A stretch of DNA of 64,000 nt from Aminicenans sp964648465 (GCA_964648465.1 CAZYMU010000013.1:1-64000), one strand, 5' to 3'. Positions 34,917 to 44,374 are shown, counted from the stretch's first letter. The notes: generated by a model from the letters alone, not told the origin. Program-made: numbers and translations.

Positions 34917-34945
34917 TTGACTTTAAAATAAGAGTTTATTATTTT
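34917..34945 (+). promoter_or_regulatory. Promoter of the RdhA-like gene, leaderless arrangement
   Basis: TTGACT (34917-34922), 17-bp spacer, TATTTT (34940-34945), followed by only 6 nt and the ATG at 34952. Transcription would start at the ATG. A TTG at 34946 is in frame but lies inside the promoter. Confidence 0.65.
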
Positions 34946-34951
34946 TTGGTC

Positions 34952-36301
34952 ATGAGTATTTGGACAGTATTAGGTGAAATTTCTTTTGTAATTTTAATTG
35001 TTTTTTTTGTTTCTTTCGTTGTCTTTAGCCTGTTAGAGAGAGAAAAAAAAGCATTTCAGCGTAGTTTATTTTTTTTGTTTCTTTTGATATGCATTAATTC
35101 TCTTATTTTTTTCATCCCTTTATCACTAAAAAATTGGATTTTTGGAAGTGTTTTTATTGTTATTGCTGCAGCTTTTATTATTTTGATATTTTCTCAAGCC
35201 CCAAAGAAAAAGACTGAAATTATTGGGGAGCAGAAGCGAATAGATGAGAGGAATATCATTTTTGCGCGCTTTGATTATATAGAAGGTTCTGAAATTTTCA
35301 AAGAATATTACAAACGAAATACTATATATAAGAAGATTGACGATGAAATAAGAAAACTTCCAGATATTTTATCTTCTTCTCATGTAAAAAAAAGTCCACT
35401 GTTTTTTTCTCTGGCAAATGCAGAATTTGATTTTCTTGAAGCTCAGTTAACGAATGTTAAGGGAGTTAAAGAATCAGAGAGAATCGAATTTTCGCCTCAT
35501 AAAAACACAAAAGTTATAAAGAACATTATAAAATACCTGGGTTCTGATATCTGCGGCATTTGTGAACTGGATAAGTCTTATCTTTATTCGAATGTTGGTC
35601 GTGGGCCTGAACAATATGGAGAAAAAATAGAAAATAATGATAAATACGCTGTTGTCTTCGCAGTAGAAATGGATTATGAGATGATCAGAACTTCCCCTAA
35701 ATCTCCTGTAATTGTTGAGACTGCTAAGAAATACGTTGAAGCAGCAAAAATATCTATAATTGCTGCCAATTTTATTCGTAGGCTAGGATATTCATCAAGA
35801 GCTCATATTGCAGGAAGCAATTATCAGGCGATGCTTATTCCTCTTGCCTGGAAAGCAGGCCTAGGGGAGTTAGGGAGAATGGGCATTCTTGTGACTAAGA
35901 AATTTGGGCCCCGCATAAGACTTGGGCTAGTAACAACAGATCTCCCTTTGATTGTTGATAGACCAGAAAATTTTGGAGTTCAAGATTTTTGTGCAAAATG
36001 TCAAAAATGTGCTAGAAACTGTCCTGCTCAGGCCATCACTTATGGTGAAAAGGTCAAAGAGAATGGGGTTTTAAAGTGGGTTATTAACAGGGAAGAATGC
36101 TACAGATTTTGGAGAAAAGTTGGAACAGATTGTGCAATATGTGTCTTTGTTTGTCCTTACAGCAAGCCGGATAATCTTTTTCATAACTTAATAAGAAAAG
36201 CCATTTCAAAATCTTCAACTGTACAATCATCAGCGGTCTTTGCAGATGATTTATTCTATGGCAGAAATCCTCAAAATAAAAAGTCGCCTTTAGATCTTTG
36301 A
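34952..36301 (+). CDS. Membrane-anchored reductive dehalogenase-like (RdhA) iron-sulfur protein
   Basis: 449 residues. Three hydrophobic helices occupy residues about 1-85, in place of the Tat signal of classic RdhA. Then come the RdhA-type blocks DERNIIFARFDY, GRGPEQYGE, AVEMDYEMIRTSP, HIAGSNYQAMLIPLAWKAG and LGELGRMGILVTKKFGPR. Two ferredoxin-type clusters follow: C-x2-C-x2-C-x3-CP (FCAKCQKCARNCP) and C-x2-C-x3-CP (DCAICVFVCP). Classic RdhA proteins hold cobalamin and cleave carbon-halogen bonds; relatives with membrane helices occur in marine anaerobes with untested substrates. No rdhB is adjacent, consistent with self-anchoring. QueG is a more distant relative and is less likely. Confidence 0.85.
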   Translation: MSIWTVLGEISFVILIVFFVSFVVFSLLEREKKAFQRSLFFLFLLICINSLIFFIPLSLKNWIFGSVFIVIAAAFIILIFSQAPKKKTEIIGEQKRIDERNIIFARFDYIEGSEIFKEYYKRNTIYKKIDDEIRKLPDILSSSHVKKSPLFFSLANAEFDFLEAQLTNVKGVKESERIEFSPHKNTKVIKNIIKYLGSDICGICELDKSYLYSNVGRGPEQYGEKIENNDKYAVVFAVEMDYEMIRTSPKSPVIVETAKKYVEAAKISIIAANFIRRLGYSSRAHIAGSNYQAMLIPLAWKAGLGELGRMGILVTKKFGPRIRLGLVTTDLPLIVDRPENFGVQDFCAKCQKCARNCPAQAITYGEKVKENGVLKWVINREECYRFWRKVGTDCAICVFVCPYSKPDNLFHNLIRKAISKSSTVQSSAVFADDLFYGRNPQNKKSPLDL

Positions 36302-36313
36302 ACTATTTTGCTT

Positions 36314-37939
36314 TTATTTTATAGGTTTAAAATGTTTTTTATCTCCTAGAGGTGTCCAGAGTCCATAACTTTCTTCATGAATACGGCATTTTCCTTCTGA
36401 TGTCCATTTGAAACCGTAATTATAACCAAACCACAGATATTTATCCCCGCCGCCGTTTTCAGTTGTGATAATATAACGAGCATCTACATTTCCAATCCCT
36501 AAAACCTTTCTGCCTGGCAAATTCTGATCACCTTTGTTGGCGTCAAAAGGAATCCATCCATATGGAGGTATGTAAACTTCTGTCCATCTGTGAAATACGT
36601 CATCAATGCTGGCATCATCTCCTCTACGGCTTATTGCACCAACATATCGAATGGGAACACCGAGAGCCCGACAGAGAGAAATCATGCAGTAAGAGTACTC
36701 AGAGCAGGAAGCTGTACCTCTTTGTAGTACAGTAGGAGCAGGGTTCCATCCTCCTAGAGGCTTAAGGTTGTAACTGAAGTGTTTTCCCAAATAATCATAG
36801 ATTCGCCTGGCGATCCAATAGGGATTTTTTTCTTTTCCAGCAATTTTTTGGGAAAGATTTTGGATAAGAGGATCATGAATGCAGTATTTATCTCCATCCT
36901 GAGTATATTTTTTTCTTATTTCTTCAGGAATATCTTCTAAGTTTCCAACTTTATCAGGATAAATGAAATACTCTGTGGAATAAATTTCAGAATTTATTTT
37001 CCAGCCTGGTTTGACTATTGAATAGCTTTTTAAGTCTCTATAATGAAAATGAGCAATTTTTTGTCCCCAACTATCTTCAATAATTTCTTTCGGTTTTGAG
37101 TCAAACTCGATAGGTCCTAATAAGCTTTGATTATCTCTGTTTTTGGGGAGCGGGAGATAAACATTGAGGGTCTTTACTGTGCCGGGACCATAGTTTCGAT
37201 ATTCTTTGATAAAATGAAGGGACATGTCGCGTTTGTCCCATTTGGAGAGGATATCCTTACAGAATATTTTTATCTTATATATTTCATTATTCTCATAATC
37301 AACATTCCAGAGAACATTATTACCCCAGGCTAGTCCGTAAGGGAATGGGCCGTATGAATGCAGAGAGGAAAGACACAGTCCATCTGATGGATTAACAAGA
37401 TAAATCCTATCTGCACCGCGGTCAGTTACCCATAAATACTTGCCATCAAAGGTTAATCCAGCTGGTTCTCTTTCAGGAGAAGGGAAATTTTGAACCATCA
37501 TCCCATCTTCAATAGAGACCTTAAGAAGAATGTCGCTTTTATAGTCTGTAACCCATATATACTTTCCATCCCAGGTGAGGTCTCGTGGATTCTGGCTATT
37601 TGATTCTAAGATAAGCAATACATTTCCTGTTTCCGGGTCAATGCGGTACATGGATTTCTCTCCAGAATCGATATGCCATAAGTTTTTTCCATCCCATGCT
37701 AATCCTTCCGGATGGTGACCAGGAGACTCGAAACTTTTAAGAATTTTTCCTGATTGTGGTTCAATTTTATATATTTTGTCTGTAAAGTTATCAGCCAACC
37801 AGAGGTTTTGTCCATCAAATGTCAGTCCTGTTGGACATGGGCCAGGTGTTTTTATTACTTTAAGGATGTCTCCAACTTTTGCCCAAGATAAGGAACTAAT
37901 TAAAAAGGAAATGCAAATAAATGAAATGATTTTTCTCAT
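36314..37939 (-). CDS. Exported beta-propeller / transglutaminase-like fusion protein
   Basis: 541 residues with a signal peptide (ISFICISFLISSLSWA). Residues about 25-230 hold five repeats of the GLTFDGxxLWxxDxxxDxIYKIxPxxG type, an NHL/Vgb-like beta-propeller. Residues about 370-490 are a transglutaminase-like domain with the Cys-His-Asp triad in GTASCSEYS, FHRWTEVY and PFDAN. Such domains act as cysteine peptidases or amide transferases, usually outside the cytoplasm. The propeller probably binds a polymer or peptide. AGGAGG precedes the ATG. Convergent with the rdhA-like gene; 12 bp separate the stops. Confidence 0.88.
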   Translation of the reverse strand: MRKIISFICISFLISSLSWAKVGDILKVIKTPGPCPTGLTFDGQNLWLADNFTDKIYKIEPQSGKILKSFESPGHHPEGLAWDGKNLWHIDSGEKSMYRIDPETGNVLLILESNSQNPRDLTWDGKYIWVTDYKSDILLKVSIEDGMMVQNFPSPEREPAGLTFDGKYLWVTDRGADRIYLVNPSDGLCLSSLHSYGPFPYGLAWGNNVLWNVDYENNEIYKIKIFCKDILSKWDKRDMSLHFIKEYRNYGPGTVKTLNVYLPLPKNRDNQSLLGPIEFDSKPKEIIEDSWGQKIAHFHYRDLKSYSIVKPGWKINSEIYSTEYFIYPDKVGNLEDIPEEIRKKYTQDGDKYCIHDPLIQNLSQKIAGKEKNPYWIARRIYDYLGKHFSYNLKPLGGWNPAPTVLQRGTASCSEYSYCMISLCRALGVPIRYVGAISRRGDDASIDDVFHRWTEVYIPPYGWIPFDANKGDQNLPGRKVLGIGNVDARYIITTENGGGDKYLWFGYNYGFKWTSEGKCRIHEESYGLWTPLGDKKHFKPIK

Positions 37940-38262
37940 AAAAACCTCCTTTTGATCTGTGTCAGTTCATTTCAATTATAAGAAAAAAGAGTAAAAAAGT
38001 CGAATGAGATATGGAAAAACAAGAAATTCTTATTACGTTTTATATATTTGTATGGTATTTTTAGAATGAGTTAATTAAAATATTAAAAGTGAGGAAAAAA
38101 TTACAGGGATACATATGACAGCCAGCATATATACAATGATTCGAGAATTAGACATGTTTATAGAAGTTGTGTCCTATTATGTTAAAAACGGTTTACTTGC
38201 TTAGAAAACAGGCAGTAAGGGAAAAATATCACTGAGTAATTGTTTACTATTGGGGTTAAACA
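37940..38262 (+). other. Intergenic region with a possible 29-codon ORF and an inverted repeat at the kynU-like start
   Basis: The 323-bp gap is AT-rich. A 29-codon frame (38115-38204, starting MTASIYTMIREL) follows an AGGG, but has no relatives I recognise and may be chance. Just before the downstream gene, TTGTTTA and TTAAACAA form an inverted repeat around GGGG, the only Shine-Dalgarno-like bases, so the ribosome-binding site could be held in a hairpin loop. Nothing else is seen. Confidence 0.25.
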
Positions 38263-39495
38263 ATGTTGAAAAAGCAATGGAATTTAGAACGGGATTTATC
38301 TTCTTTAAGGAAGGAATTTCCAATTTTGAAGAATTGTGTTTATCTAATTAGCAACTCACTTGGGGCTGTTCCAGGAAGGGTAAAGGGAGAGTTGGAGAAG
38401 TATTATTACTTATGGGCAGAGGAAGGAGTGACCGCATGGCAGAAAGAATGGTGGGATCTTCCGCGAAAAATAGGGGATCGGGTTGCAGCGCTTCTTCATG
38501 CGGGTGAAAATGAAGTAACTATGATGGTCAATGCAACTCTTAGTCATTGGGTGGCACTCTCTACAAAATTTATATCAAAAAATGAAAAAAGGAATAAGAT
38601 CGTCATAACAGATCAAGATTTCCCTTCTTCAATTTATGCAATTACTAAAATTGCTGAATTTATGAGTTGGGATATCGATACAATAAAGAGTCACGGACAC
38701 CCTGGTATTCATGTTGAAGAAATATTAAGCCGCGTAGATGAAAAAACATTATTTGTTGCTACTTCTCATGTTTATTTCAAATCTGGTTATATTCAGGACA
38801 TTGTAAAAATTGCGTGCCAGGCCCGTAAGGTTGGAGCCCTAACTGTTATTGATGGGTATCATGCTCCCGGGACGATCCCTGTTGATGTAAAAAAGCTTGA
38901 CGTTGATTTTTATATTGGAGGTTGTTTGAAATGGCTCTGTGGTGGTCCTGGAAATGCTTTTTTGTATGTTAAACCCGAGTTGGCATCCAGTTTGGATCCG
39001 TACCTGACAGGATGGATTGCACATAGGTCTCCATTTTCCTTCAGAGAAAAAATGAAATATACTGAAGGGTCATACAAATTTATGTCAGGAACTCCTCCTA
39101 TCCCTTGCCTTTATACTGCTTTAGCCGGATTGAAGATTATCCAGGAAATTGGCAGTTTTCAGATAAGACAAAAATCTCTTTCACAAACCCGATTAACAAT
39201 TGAAAAAGCAAGGGAAAGAAACTACAAAATATTTTCTCCTGAAGATAAAAACCATAGGGGAGGAGCGGTTTCTATAGTAATACCTCATGCTTTTCAAGTT
39301 AAACAGGCATTGGAAGAAAGAAGGATCAAGGTTGATTTCAGGAAAGGCGAAAACAATGAGCCAGATGTAATCAGGATTGGCCCTCATTTTTATACAAAGG
39401 ATGAAGAAATTGAAATTTTATTTAAAGAAATAGATTCGATTTTTGCATCCCGAGAATTTTTAAATTATCAAGATGAAATAAAATATGTTACTTAA
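38263..39495 (+). CDS. Kynureninase-like PLP enzyme (aminotransferase class V fold)
   Basis: 410 residues with the kynureninase-type order: YLISNSLGAVP near residue 27, WWDLPRKIGDRVAALLHAG, DGYHAPGTIPVD (PLP-binding Asp) and GCLKWLCGGPGNAFLYV with the Schiff-base Lys. C-terminal VIRIGPHFYTKDEEI resembles kynureninase ends. Kynureninase splits kynurenine or 3-hydroxykynurenine to anthranilates and alanine. No other kynurenine or NAD de novo genes are nearby, so another beta-eliminating or aminotransferase activity is possible. GGGG precedes the ATG. Confidence 0.78.
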   Translation: MLKKQWNLERDLSSLRKEFPILKNCVYLISNSLGAVPGRVKGELEKYYYLWAEEGVTAWQKEWWDLPRKIGDRVAALLHAGENEVTMMVNATLSHWVALSTKFISKNEKRNKIVITDQDFPSSIYAITKIAEFMSWDIDTIKSHGHPGIHVEEILSRVDEKTLFVATSHVYFKSGYIQDIVKIACQARKVGALTVIDGYHAPGTIPVDVKKLDVDFYIGGCLKWLCGGPGNAFLYVKPELASSLDPYLTGWIAHRSPFSFREKMKYTEGSYKFMSGTPPIPCLYTALAGLKIIQEIGSFQIRQKSLSQTRLTIEKARERNYKIFSPEDKNHRGGAVSIVIPHAFQVKQALEERRIKVDFRKGENNEPDVIRIGPHFYTKDEEIEILFKEIDSIFASREFLNYQDEIKYVT

Positions 39496-39648
39496 TGCTT
39501 GGAAAGAAATAGAGAGCTTATTGGCTTTTTCTGAGATTGATGCAGGGAAATGAGGAATAATTCTCAGAAAAAGTTTGTGACAGCTAAAGGAAAACTGTTG
39601 CTTTAAAGATAAAATTGCCTTAAATTATTTTTAATAAGAATCTGCTTT

Positions 39649-39657
39649 TGATATGAT
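39649..39657 (+). promoter_or_regulatory. Extended -10 promoter of the GH63-like gene, leaderless arrangement
   Basis: TG at 39649-39650, one base, then TATGAT (39652-39657), an extended -10 element with no good -35 box. Seven nucleotides later comes the ATG at 39665, with no Shine-Dalgarno sequence. Confidence 0.55.
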
Positions 39658-39664
39658 TACTGGC

Positions 39665-42010
39665 ATGAAAAAAATTAGGGTATTTTTTCTTCTGTTTTTA
39701 TTTTTTGTATCTTTGGCTAATTCAGAAATATATTATCCATGGAAGGATGTTTACATAGGTTCTTTAGAGGGGAAAGCTTGGGCTGGTTTAGTATTAGCTC
39801 ATAAGGAGAATAGTGTCTTTGCTTTTCGCATAAGAATAAAAAGAAATAATGAGATTGCAGATAAAGAAGACATTTTTTATCTTATTTCAGAGGTTGGTCC
39901 TCATTCTCCTGATGGCCGATATGCCAGGATAAAAATAAATTTAAGTCTTCCATTTGGAAAGGGGAGAGAGACCCCTATTCACAAAAAGCCATCCTCAAAA
40001 TCATCTACGTTAGTTTTTGAATGGTCTCGTCAGGATGAGAGAACCGTTGTTGGAAAAATCAAAGGGCCTAAGGATATAGAAATCCACCTAATTCATTATT
40101 TTCCTTGGGATCTTAGTGGAATGTACCAGTTTCTTCCTGACAGCCACATAACTGGAAAAAGTATGTCCCCTGTTGGAAGCAATTATTTAATCTGGATGAA
40201 CCGTAAGGGGGATTTGATTACTGAATCTCAAGGTGAAGAAATTGCCCTGTCTTTTTCTTTAGAAAGGAAGTTATATTTTGTAGCAGGACTTGGAGAGGAT
40301 GCTAGAGTATTGAGAAACCATATTTATCGATATAAGAATGAAAAGACTATTGATTCTATTTTAGAAGAAGAGGAGAAAAGGTACAAAAAGAAAAGAGTTA
40401 AGATTGAAGGAATATATAAAGGAGTTTCTAAAGCAATAACCAACAACCTTTTTTGGATGACGCTTTACCAGCCGGGAAAACATCGGATTTATGTTCCAGC
40501 TGGCCGTAGATGGATTTTTCCAAAGCCAGATGGGACTCCTGATCACTGGACAATTTTTGAATGGGACTCTTTCTTTAATGCATTAGAAGTCTCAATAGAG
40601 AGTTCTAAACATGCTGAGGATATTTTGAGAGCTGTCCTGGAAACAGAATACCCAAATGGAAATATTCCTAACTGGAGGGGGAGATTCGGAGGAGCGAGTG
40701 ACCGTTCGCAGCCTCCTGTTGGTTCTTATGTTGTGTTAAAACTGTTTGAAAAGATTGGTGATATGGAGATTTTGAAATTTGCTTATCCATATCTTAAGAA
40801 ATGGCACTCTTTCTGGAAAGCGAAAAAAGACAACGGCCAGATACGTAGAGATGGTAATGGAGATGGTCTTCTTGAGTGGGGATCAGATGAGGAACTTATT
40901 GCCCAAAGTGTCCCATCTTGGGAGAAGAATGTTGAAGGGAAAACACGTGCAATGTGGGAATCAGGACAGGATGATCTTCCTAATTGGGATGAGGCCTCTT
41001 TCAATGATGAAACAGGAACTTTAATGATGAATTGCCTTGATTTGAATTCTCTTTACACGTTTGATTCCTGGTGTTTAGCTCAAATTGCCAGTGTGCTCGA
41101 CAAGAGAGAAGAATATAAAGTTTATATGGATGAATATGAAAAAATGAAAGCCCTTATTAATGACTATCTATGGAATGAGAAAGAAGGATTCTATTTTGAC
41201 CGTTACTGGGATGGAAAATTTTCATCAAGAAAAGCAGCATCGAATTTTTATCCCTTGTTGGCACGTATTCCAAACCGAAAAAATGCTGTCCGGATGATAA
41301 AACACTTGCTTAATGAGAAGGAATTCTGGGGAGATTATGTGTTGCCAACAGTTTCCCGTGATGACCCAGCCTTTAAAGATCAGCAGTACTGGAGAGGAAC
41401 AATTTGGCCTCCTACTAATTACCTGGTTTATCAAGGTCTGAAAGCATACAATTTTGATGCTATTGCATCTGAATTTGCTCAAAAAAGCTCTTCCTTGTTT
41501 CTCCGGAGTTGGGAAAACTTCCAACTATGTCCTGAGAATTTTGATTCCAGGATTGGAGAAGCCGGGGGACAAAGATATCAAAGTTGGGGACCTCTGTTTG
41601 CATTAATTGCTTTAGAGGAATATTTGGATTTTACACCATGGGAAGGATTTAGATTCGGAATGATAAATCCTGAGAAAAAAGGAAAATTGTCTAGGATTTC
41701 TATTCAAGGAAGGCATTATGATATAGAGATTTCCCCATCGAAAATGAAGTTAAAAGAAGAAGGGAAAAAGATACTGATCGTCAACGGGTGTGCTGTATTC
41801 AGACATTTTCTGTATTCTCAGAATGAAATTTCATTTGAGATAAAATCGCTTGGCCCAAGAGAGATAAAGATACGGTTCATTACAGATGGAAAATATCAAC
41901 TGGAAGTAGATGATCAGGTTAAGCGGATTTTTGATGGAAAATCAACAAAGGTCAAAGTGCCTGAAGGGGAGCATAAAATTTTAATTTTACTTTTAGCAAA
42001 AAAGGAATGA
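39665..42010 (+). CDS. Exported GH63-like (alpha,alpha)6-barrel glycoside hydrolase
   Basis: 781 residues from the ATG at 39665, which begins a signal peptide (KKIRVFFLLFLFFVSLANS); an ATG 12 bases upstream lies in the promoter. An N-terminal beta-sandwich is followed by a helical barrel carrying FEWDSFFNALE (general-acid Asp region), GDGLLEWGSDEE, GTIWPPTNYLVYQGL, and GGQRYQSWGPLFAL, as in GH63 enzymes and bacterial mannosylglycerate hydrolases. Predicted to cut alpha-linked glucose or mannosyl units in the periplasm or outside. The substrate is not determinable; GH37/trehalase-like enzymes share the fold. Confidence 0.82.
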   Translation: MKKIRVFFLLFLFFVSLANSEIYYPWKDVYIGSLEGKAWAGLVLAHKENSVFAFRIRIKRNNEIADKEDIFYLISEVGPHSPDGRYARIKINLSLPFGKGRETPIHKKPSSKSSTLVFEWSRQDERTVVGKIKGPKDIEIHLIHYFPWDLSGMYQFLPDSHITGKSMSPVGSNYLIWMNRKGDLITESQGEEIALSFSLERKLYFVAGLGEDARVLRNHIYRYKNEKTIDSILEEEEKRYKKKRVKIEGIYKGVSKAITNNLFWMTLYQPGKHRIYVPAGRRWIFPKPDGTPDHWTIFEWDSFFNALEVSIESSKHAEDILRAVLETEYPNGNIPNWRGRFGGASDRSQPPVGSYVVLKLFEKIGDMEILKFAYPYLKKWHSFWKAKKDNGQIRRDGNGDGLLEWGSDEELIAQSVPSWEKNVEGKTRAMWESGQDDLPNWDEASFNDETGTLMMNCLDLNSLYTFDSWCLAQIASVLDKREEYKVYMDEYEKMKALINDYLWNEKEGFYFDRYWDGKFSSRKAASNFYPLLARIPNRKNAVRMIKHLLNEKEFWGDYVLPTVSRDDPAFKDQQYWRGTIWPPTNYLVYQGLKAYNFDAIASEFAQKSSSLFLRSWENFQLCPENFDSRIGEAGGQRYQSWGPLFALIALEEYLDFTPWEGFRFGMINPEKKGKLSRISIQGRHYDIEISPSKMKLKEEGKKILIVNGCAVFRHFLYSQNEISFEIKSLGPREIKIRFITDGKYQLEVDDQVKRIFDGKSTKVKVPEGEHKILILLLAKKE

Positions 42011-42070
42011 ATTAAAACATACTGCATTATTCATAAAACCTTTTTAAGAAAAATTAAAGGTATGTTGGAT

Positions 42071-42697
42071 TTAGTGTTTTTCTAACAAAAAGACAGTGAA
42101 GCCCTCTGTGTTAAGTTTTAATGCAATCCTTTCTGCTATGTCTAGGCTTTTAGCCTTGATTCTAACCCTGTAATAAGTTTGATGTGAGGTTTTAAAAATA
42201 GAAATATATACACCTTTATAGTTTTTCTGGAGTTTCTTTTTTAGATGGATCGCATTTTTATTAAGTATAAAAGCACCTACCTGGACAGAAAACTTTTGTG
42301 TTGACGTTTCAACTGGAACGCCTGGAAGTGGCTCTAACTTGACAGATGCAACGCCAGGCCCGATTATTCCTATAACTTTTGCAGCCGCATATGAAAGATC
42401 GATAATCCGACCTTTTATGAAAGGACCTCTGTCATTTATTCTGACTGTTACTGATTTTCCATTATTGAGATTTGTCACAATAACATATGTGCCAAAAGCG
42501 AGGCTTCTATGAGCAGCAGTCATGTCATTCATATTGAAAATTTCTTGGCTGGAAGTTGCTTTTCCATGGAAACCTGGCCCGTACCATGATGCTAGACCCC
42601 TCTGTACATTTGGAGCAGGTTTGTATCTTATCCGAGCACAGGATGATAGAAATATAGTCAAGACGAAAATGAATAATATTCCACTTAAAATTTTCAT
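42071..42697 (-). CDS. rlpA: RlpA-like lipoprotein with DPBB and SPOR domains
   Basis: 208 residues from the ATG at 42697; the longer frame to 42739 adds residues before the signal peptide and overlaps the promoter. A lipobox FLSSC ends the signal. The double-psi beta-barrel includes GLASWYGPGFHGKATSSQE, AAHRSLAFGT and VRINDRGPFIKGRIIDLS; catalytic-type Asp and His are kept. A C-terminal SPOR domain follows (about residues 135-208). RlpA is an outer-membrane lytic transglycosylase acting on denuded glycan at division or poles. The upstream gene encodes a LOG-family protein on the same strand. Confidence 0.92.
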   Translation of the reverse strand: MKILSGILFIFVLTIFLSSCARIRYKPAPNVQRGLASWYGPGFHGKATSSQEIFNMNDMTAAHRSLAFGTYVIVTNLNNGKSVTVRINDRGPFIKGRIIDLSYAAAKVIGIIGPGVASVKLEPLPGVPVETSTQKFSVQVGAFILNKNAIHLKKKLQKNYKGVYISIFKTSHQTYYRVRIKAKSLDIAERIALKLNTEGFTVFLLEKH

Positions 42698-42707
42698 CTT
42701 TCTGACT

Positions 42708-42735
42708 ATAATAATGCCAGAAAAATTCAATTCAA
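42708..42735 (-). promoter_or_regulatory. Possible promoter for rlpA, leaderless arrangement
   Basis: Minus strand TTGAAT (42735-42730), 16-bp spacer, TATTAT (42713-42708), then 10 nt to the ATG at 42697. It lies in the 49-bp gap after the LOG gene. Read-through from that gene is also possible. Confidence 0.45.
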
Positions 42736-42746
42736 TCAATCAAGAT

Positions 42747-43484
42747 TTAGAGCAAAAATTTCTCTAATCTTTCTTTCAGGAAAGAAAAAGCTTTCGTCGG
42801 AGTAGAGCAATAAGAAAAAAGGGTTATGTCTTCAGGAGCAATTGTGTCATATTTTAAGAGAGCATCAAAATTTATGATCTCTTGCCAATATTCTTTTCCG
42901 TAAAGAAGTAAAGGAGTCATGTCTTCTTTTTGAATTTTTTTCGTCTGAATTAAAGTCAATATCTCCACTACTTCATCTAAAGTCCCAAACCCCCCCGGAA
43001 AAGCAACTACGGCTTTTGCTTTACTAACAAGCCAGAATTTTCGCATGAAAAAATAATGAAAGATAAAGGAAAGTTCAGGGGATATATATGGATTTGGATC
43101 CTGTTGAGAAGATAAGGATATATTCATTCCTATTGATTTCCCTCCAGCTCGAGATGCTCCTCTGTTGGCAGCTTCCATGATGCCCGGCCCTCCTCCGGTG
43201 CATATGACAAAATTTTTTCCTTTAGGTTTAAGTTTAATCGCCCATTTGGTTAATTTATATGCAAGTTCTTCTGCTTCCCAGTAATATTTTGTTGTTAGCG
43301 AGTTTTTAGAATAAAGCTTTGCCCTCGTGGAGCCGAGAAAAAGGATTGTGCTCTTGACCTTAAGTTTGTTCAGGCGGCTCAGAGGCTCTAGATATTCACT
43401 CAGAATTCTTATACTTCTGGCTTCGGGAGAGTTTAAAAATCTAGAATCTTTATATGCTTCTTTAGGTTCTTTTTCTTTTTTCAT
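42747..43484 (-). CDS. LOG family protein (putative nucleoside-5'-monophosphate phosphoribohydrolase)
   Basis: 245 residues of the Rossmann-like LOG/TIGR00730 type: CTGGGPGIMEAANRGAS and FPGGFGTLDEVVEILTL are the two signature motifs. LOG enzymes release free bases from nucleoside monophosphates (cytokinin-activating in plants; nucleotide salvage or stress in bacteria). An N-terminal about 60-residue extension precedes the fold, as in the longer subgroup. AGAGGA precedes the ATG. Confidence 0.9.
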   Translation of the reverse strand: MKKEKEPKEAYKDSRFLNSPEARSIRILSEYLEPLSRLNKLKVKSTILFLGSTRAKLYSKNSLTTKYYWEAEELAYKLTKWAIKLKPKGKNFVICTGGGPGIMEAANRGASRAGGKSIGMNISLSSQQDPNPYISPELSFIFHYFFMRKFWLVSKAKAVVAFPGGFGTLDEVVEILTLIQTKKIQKEDMTPLLLYGKEYWQEIINFDALLKYDTIAPEDITLFSYCSTPTKAFSFLKERLEKFLL

Positions 43485-43565
43485 AATATCCTCTTAATAA
43501 TTATCTAAAAATAGAAAATAATGATATCATAAAATCTATTAGATAAAGAAAAATATTTTGATTTT

Positions 43566-43594
43566 TTGACTTCAAAAATCTCATATGCTATTTA
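43566..43594 (+). promoter_or_regulatory. Promoter of the purO-AICARFT operon
   Basis: TTGACT (43566-43571), 17-bp spacer, TATTTA (43589-43594), about 38 nt before the ATG; AGGAAA serves as ribosome-binding site. Confidence 0.6.
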
Positions 43595-43632
43595 TTTGAA
43601 TGAAAGATTTTATTTATGATAGGAAATAAAAA

Positions 43633-44373
43633 ATGACTGAAGGCCTGGAAAAGTTATCTGATAGAGAATATCCAGGTAGAGTGATAATCTTAGGTAGAGA
43701 CAGGTCGGGAGAAAACAATGTCGTTGTTTATGCGATTACAGGGCGGTCTCCTTCAAGCCAGGCTAGAAAAATTGAGTTTGAGAAAGATACAGCATGGGTC
43801 AGACCTGTAGATGATGAGATATTAAATAAGGGGAATATTGATTTGCTAATATATCCCGCTATATTAATTTCTGGGGGAATTGCGGTTAGTAATGGAAAAC
43901 AGACTTTGGATATAAAAAACTGCATTCATCAAAGTCAGAATCCGGTTAAAATCCTGGAGCTTGCACACAGTAGATGGGATTATGAACCCGATGCTCCGGC
44001 ATTTACTCCCAGGATAAGCGGATGTATAATTCCTGAAAACAGGGCAGCCCTTGGTATAATAAAAAGAGCAGAAGACGGTTCCTCAACAAAAAACTATTTT
44101 GAAGTTCCACTTAATGCAGGAAAAGGGAGAATGATTACTACTTATACAGGAGAAAATATAGACCCCCTACCTTCATTTGATGGAGGACCTGTTGATTTAG
44201 ACCTGTTCGGGAAAACTGTAGATGATGTTGCAGGAGATGTGTATTACGCTATGAGGTCTCAAATTCAGGATGAGGATTTTAGGGTGTCTGTTATCTGCAT
44301 TTTTTATAAGGAATTAGAAGCAAATAAATATGATATATCTATTATAAACCGGTGTGAAAGGACGAAAAAATAA
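43633..44373 (+). CDS. purO: IMP cyclohydrolase, PurO type
   Basis: 246 residues of the PF07826 family: start YPGRVIILGRD, then VVVYAITGRSPSSQAR and FTPRISGCI, GKGRMITTYTG. PurO closes the ring of FAICAR to IMP, the last step of purine synthesis, and is best known from archaea; most bacteria use the N-terminal domain of PurH. Its stop lies two bases from the start of a stand-alone AICAR transformylase gene, so both steps are encoded by one operon here. AGGAAA precedes the ATG. Confidence 0.88.
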   Translation: MTEGLEKLSDREYPGRVIILGRDRSGENNVVVYAITGRSPSSQARKIEFEKDTAWVRPVDDEILNKGNIDLLIYPAILISGGIAVSNGKQTLDIKNCIHQSQNPVKILELAHSRWDYEPDAPAFTPRISGCIIPENRAALGIIKRAEDGSSTKNYFEVPLNAGKGRMITTYTGENIDPLPSFDGGPVDLDLFGKTVDDVAGDVYYAMRSQIQDEDFRVSVICIFYKELEANKYDISIINRCERTKK

Positions 44374-44374
44374 T

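Noticed and set aside
34952..36301. Epoxyqueuosine reductase QueG
   Set aside because: The protein has RdhA-type central blocks and three N-terminal membrane helices; QueG is soluble and has a different N terminus.
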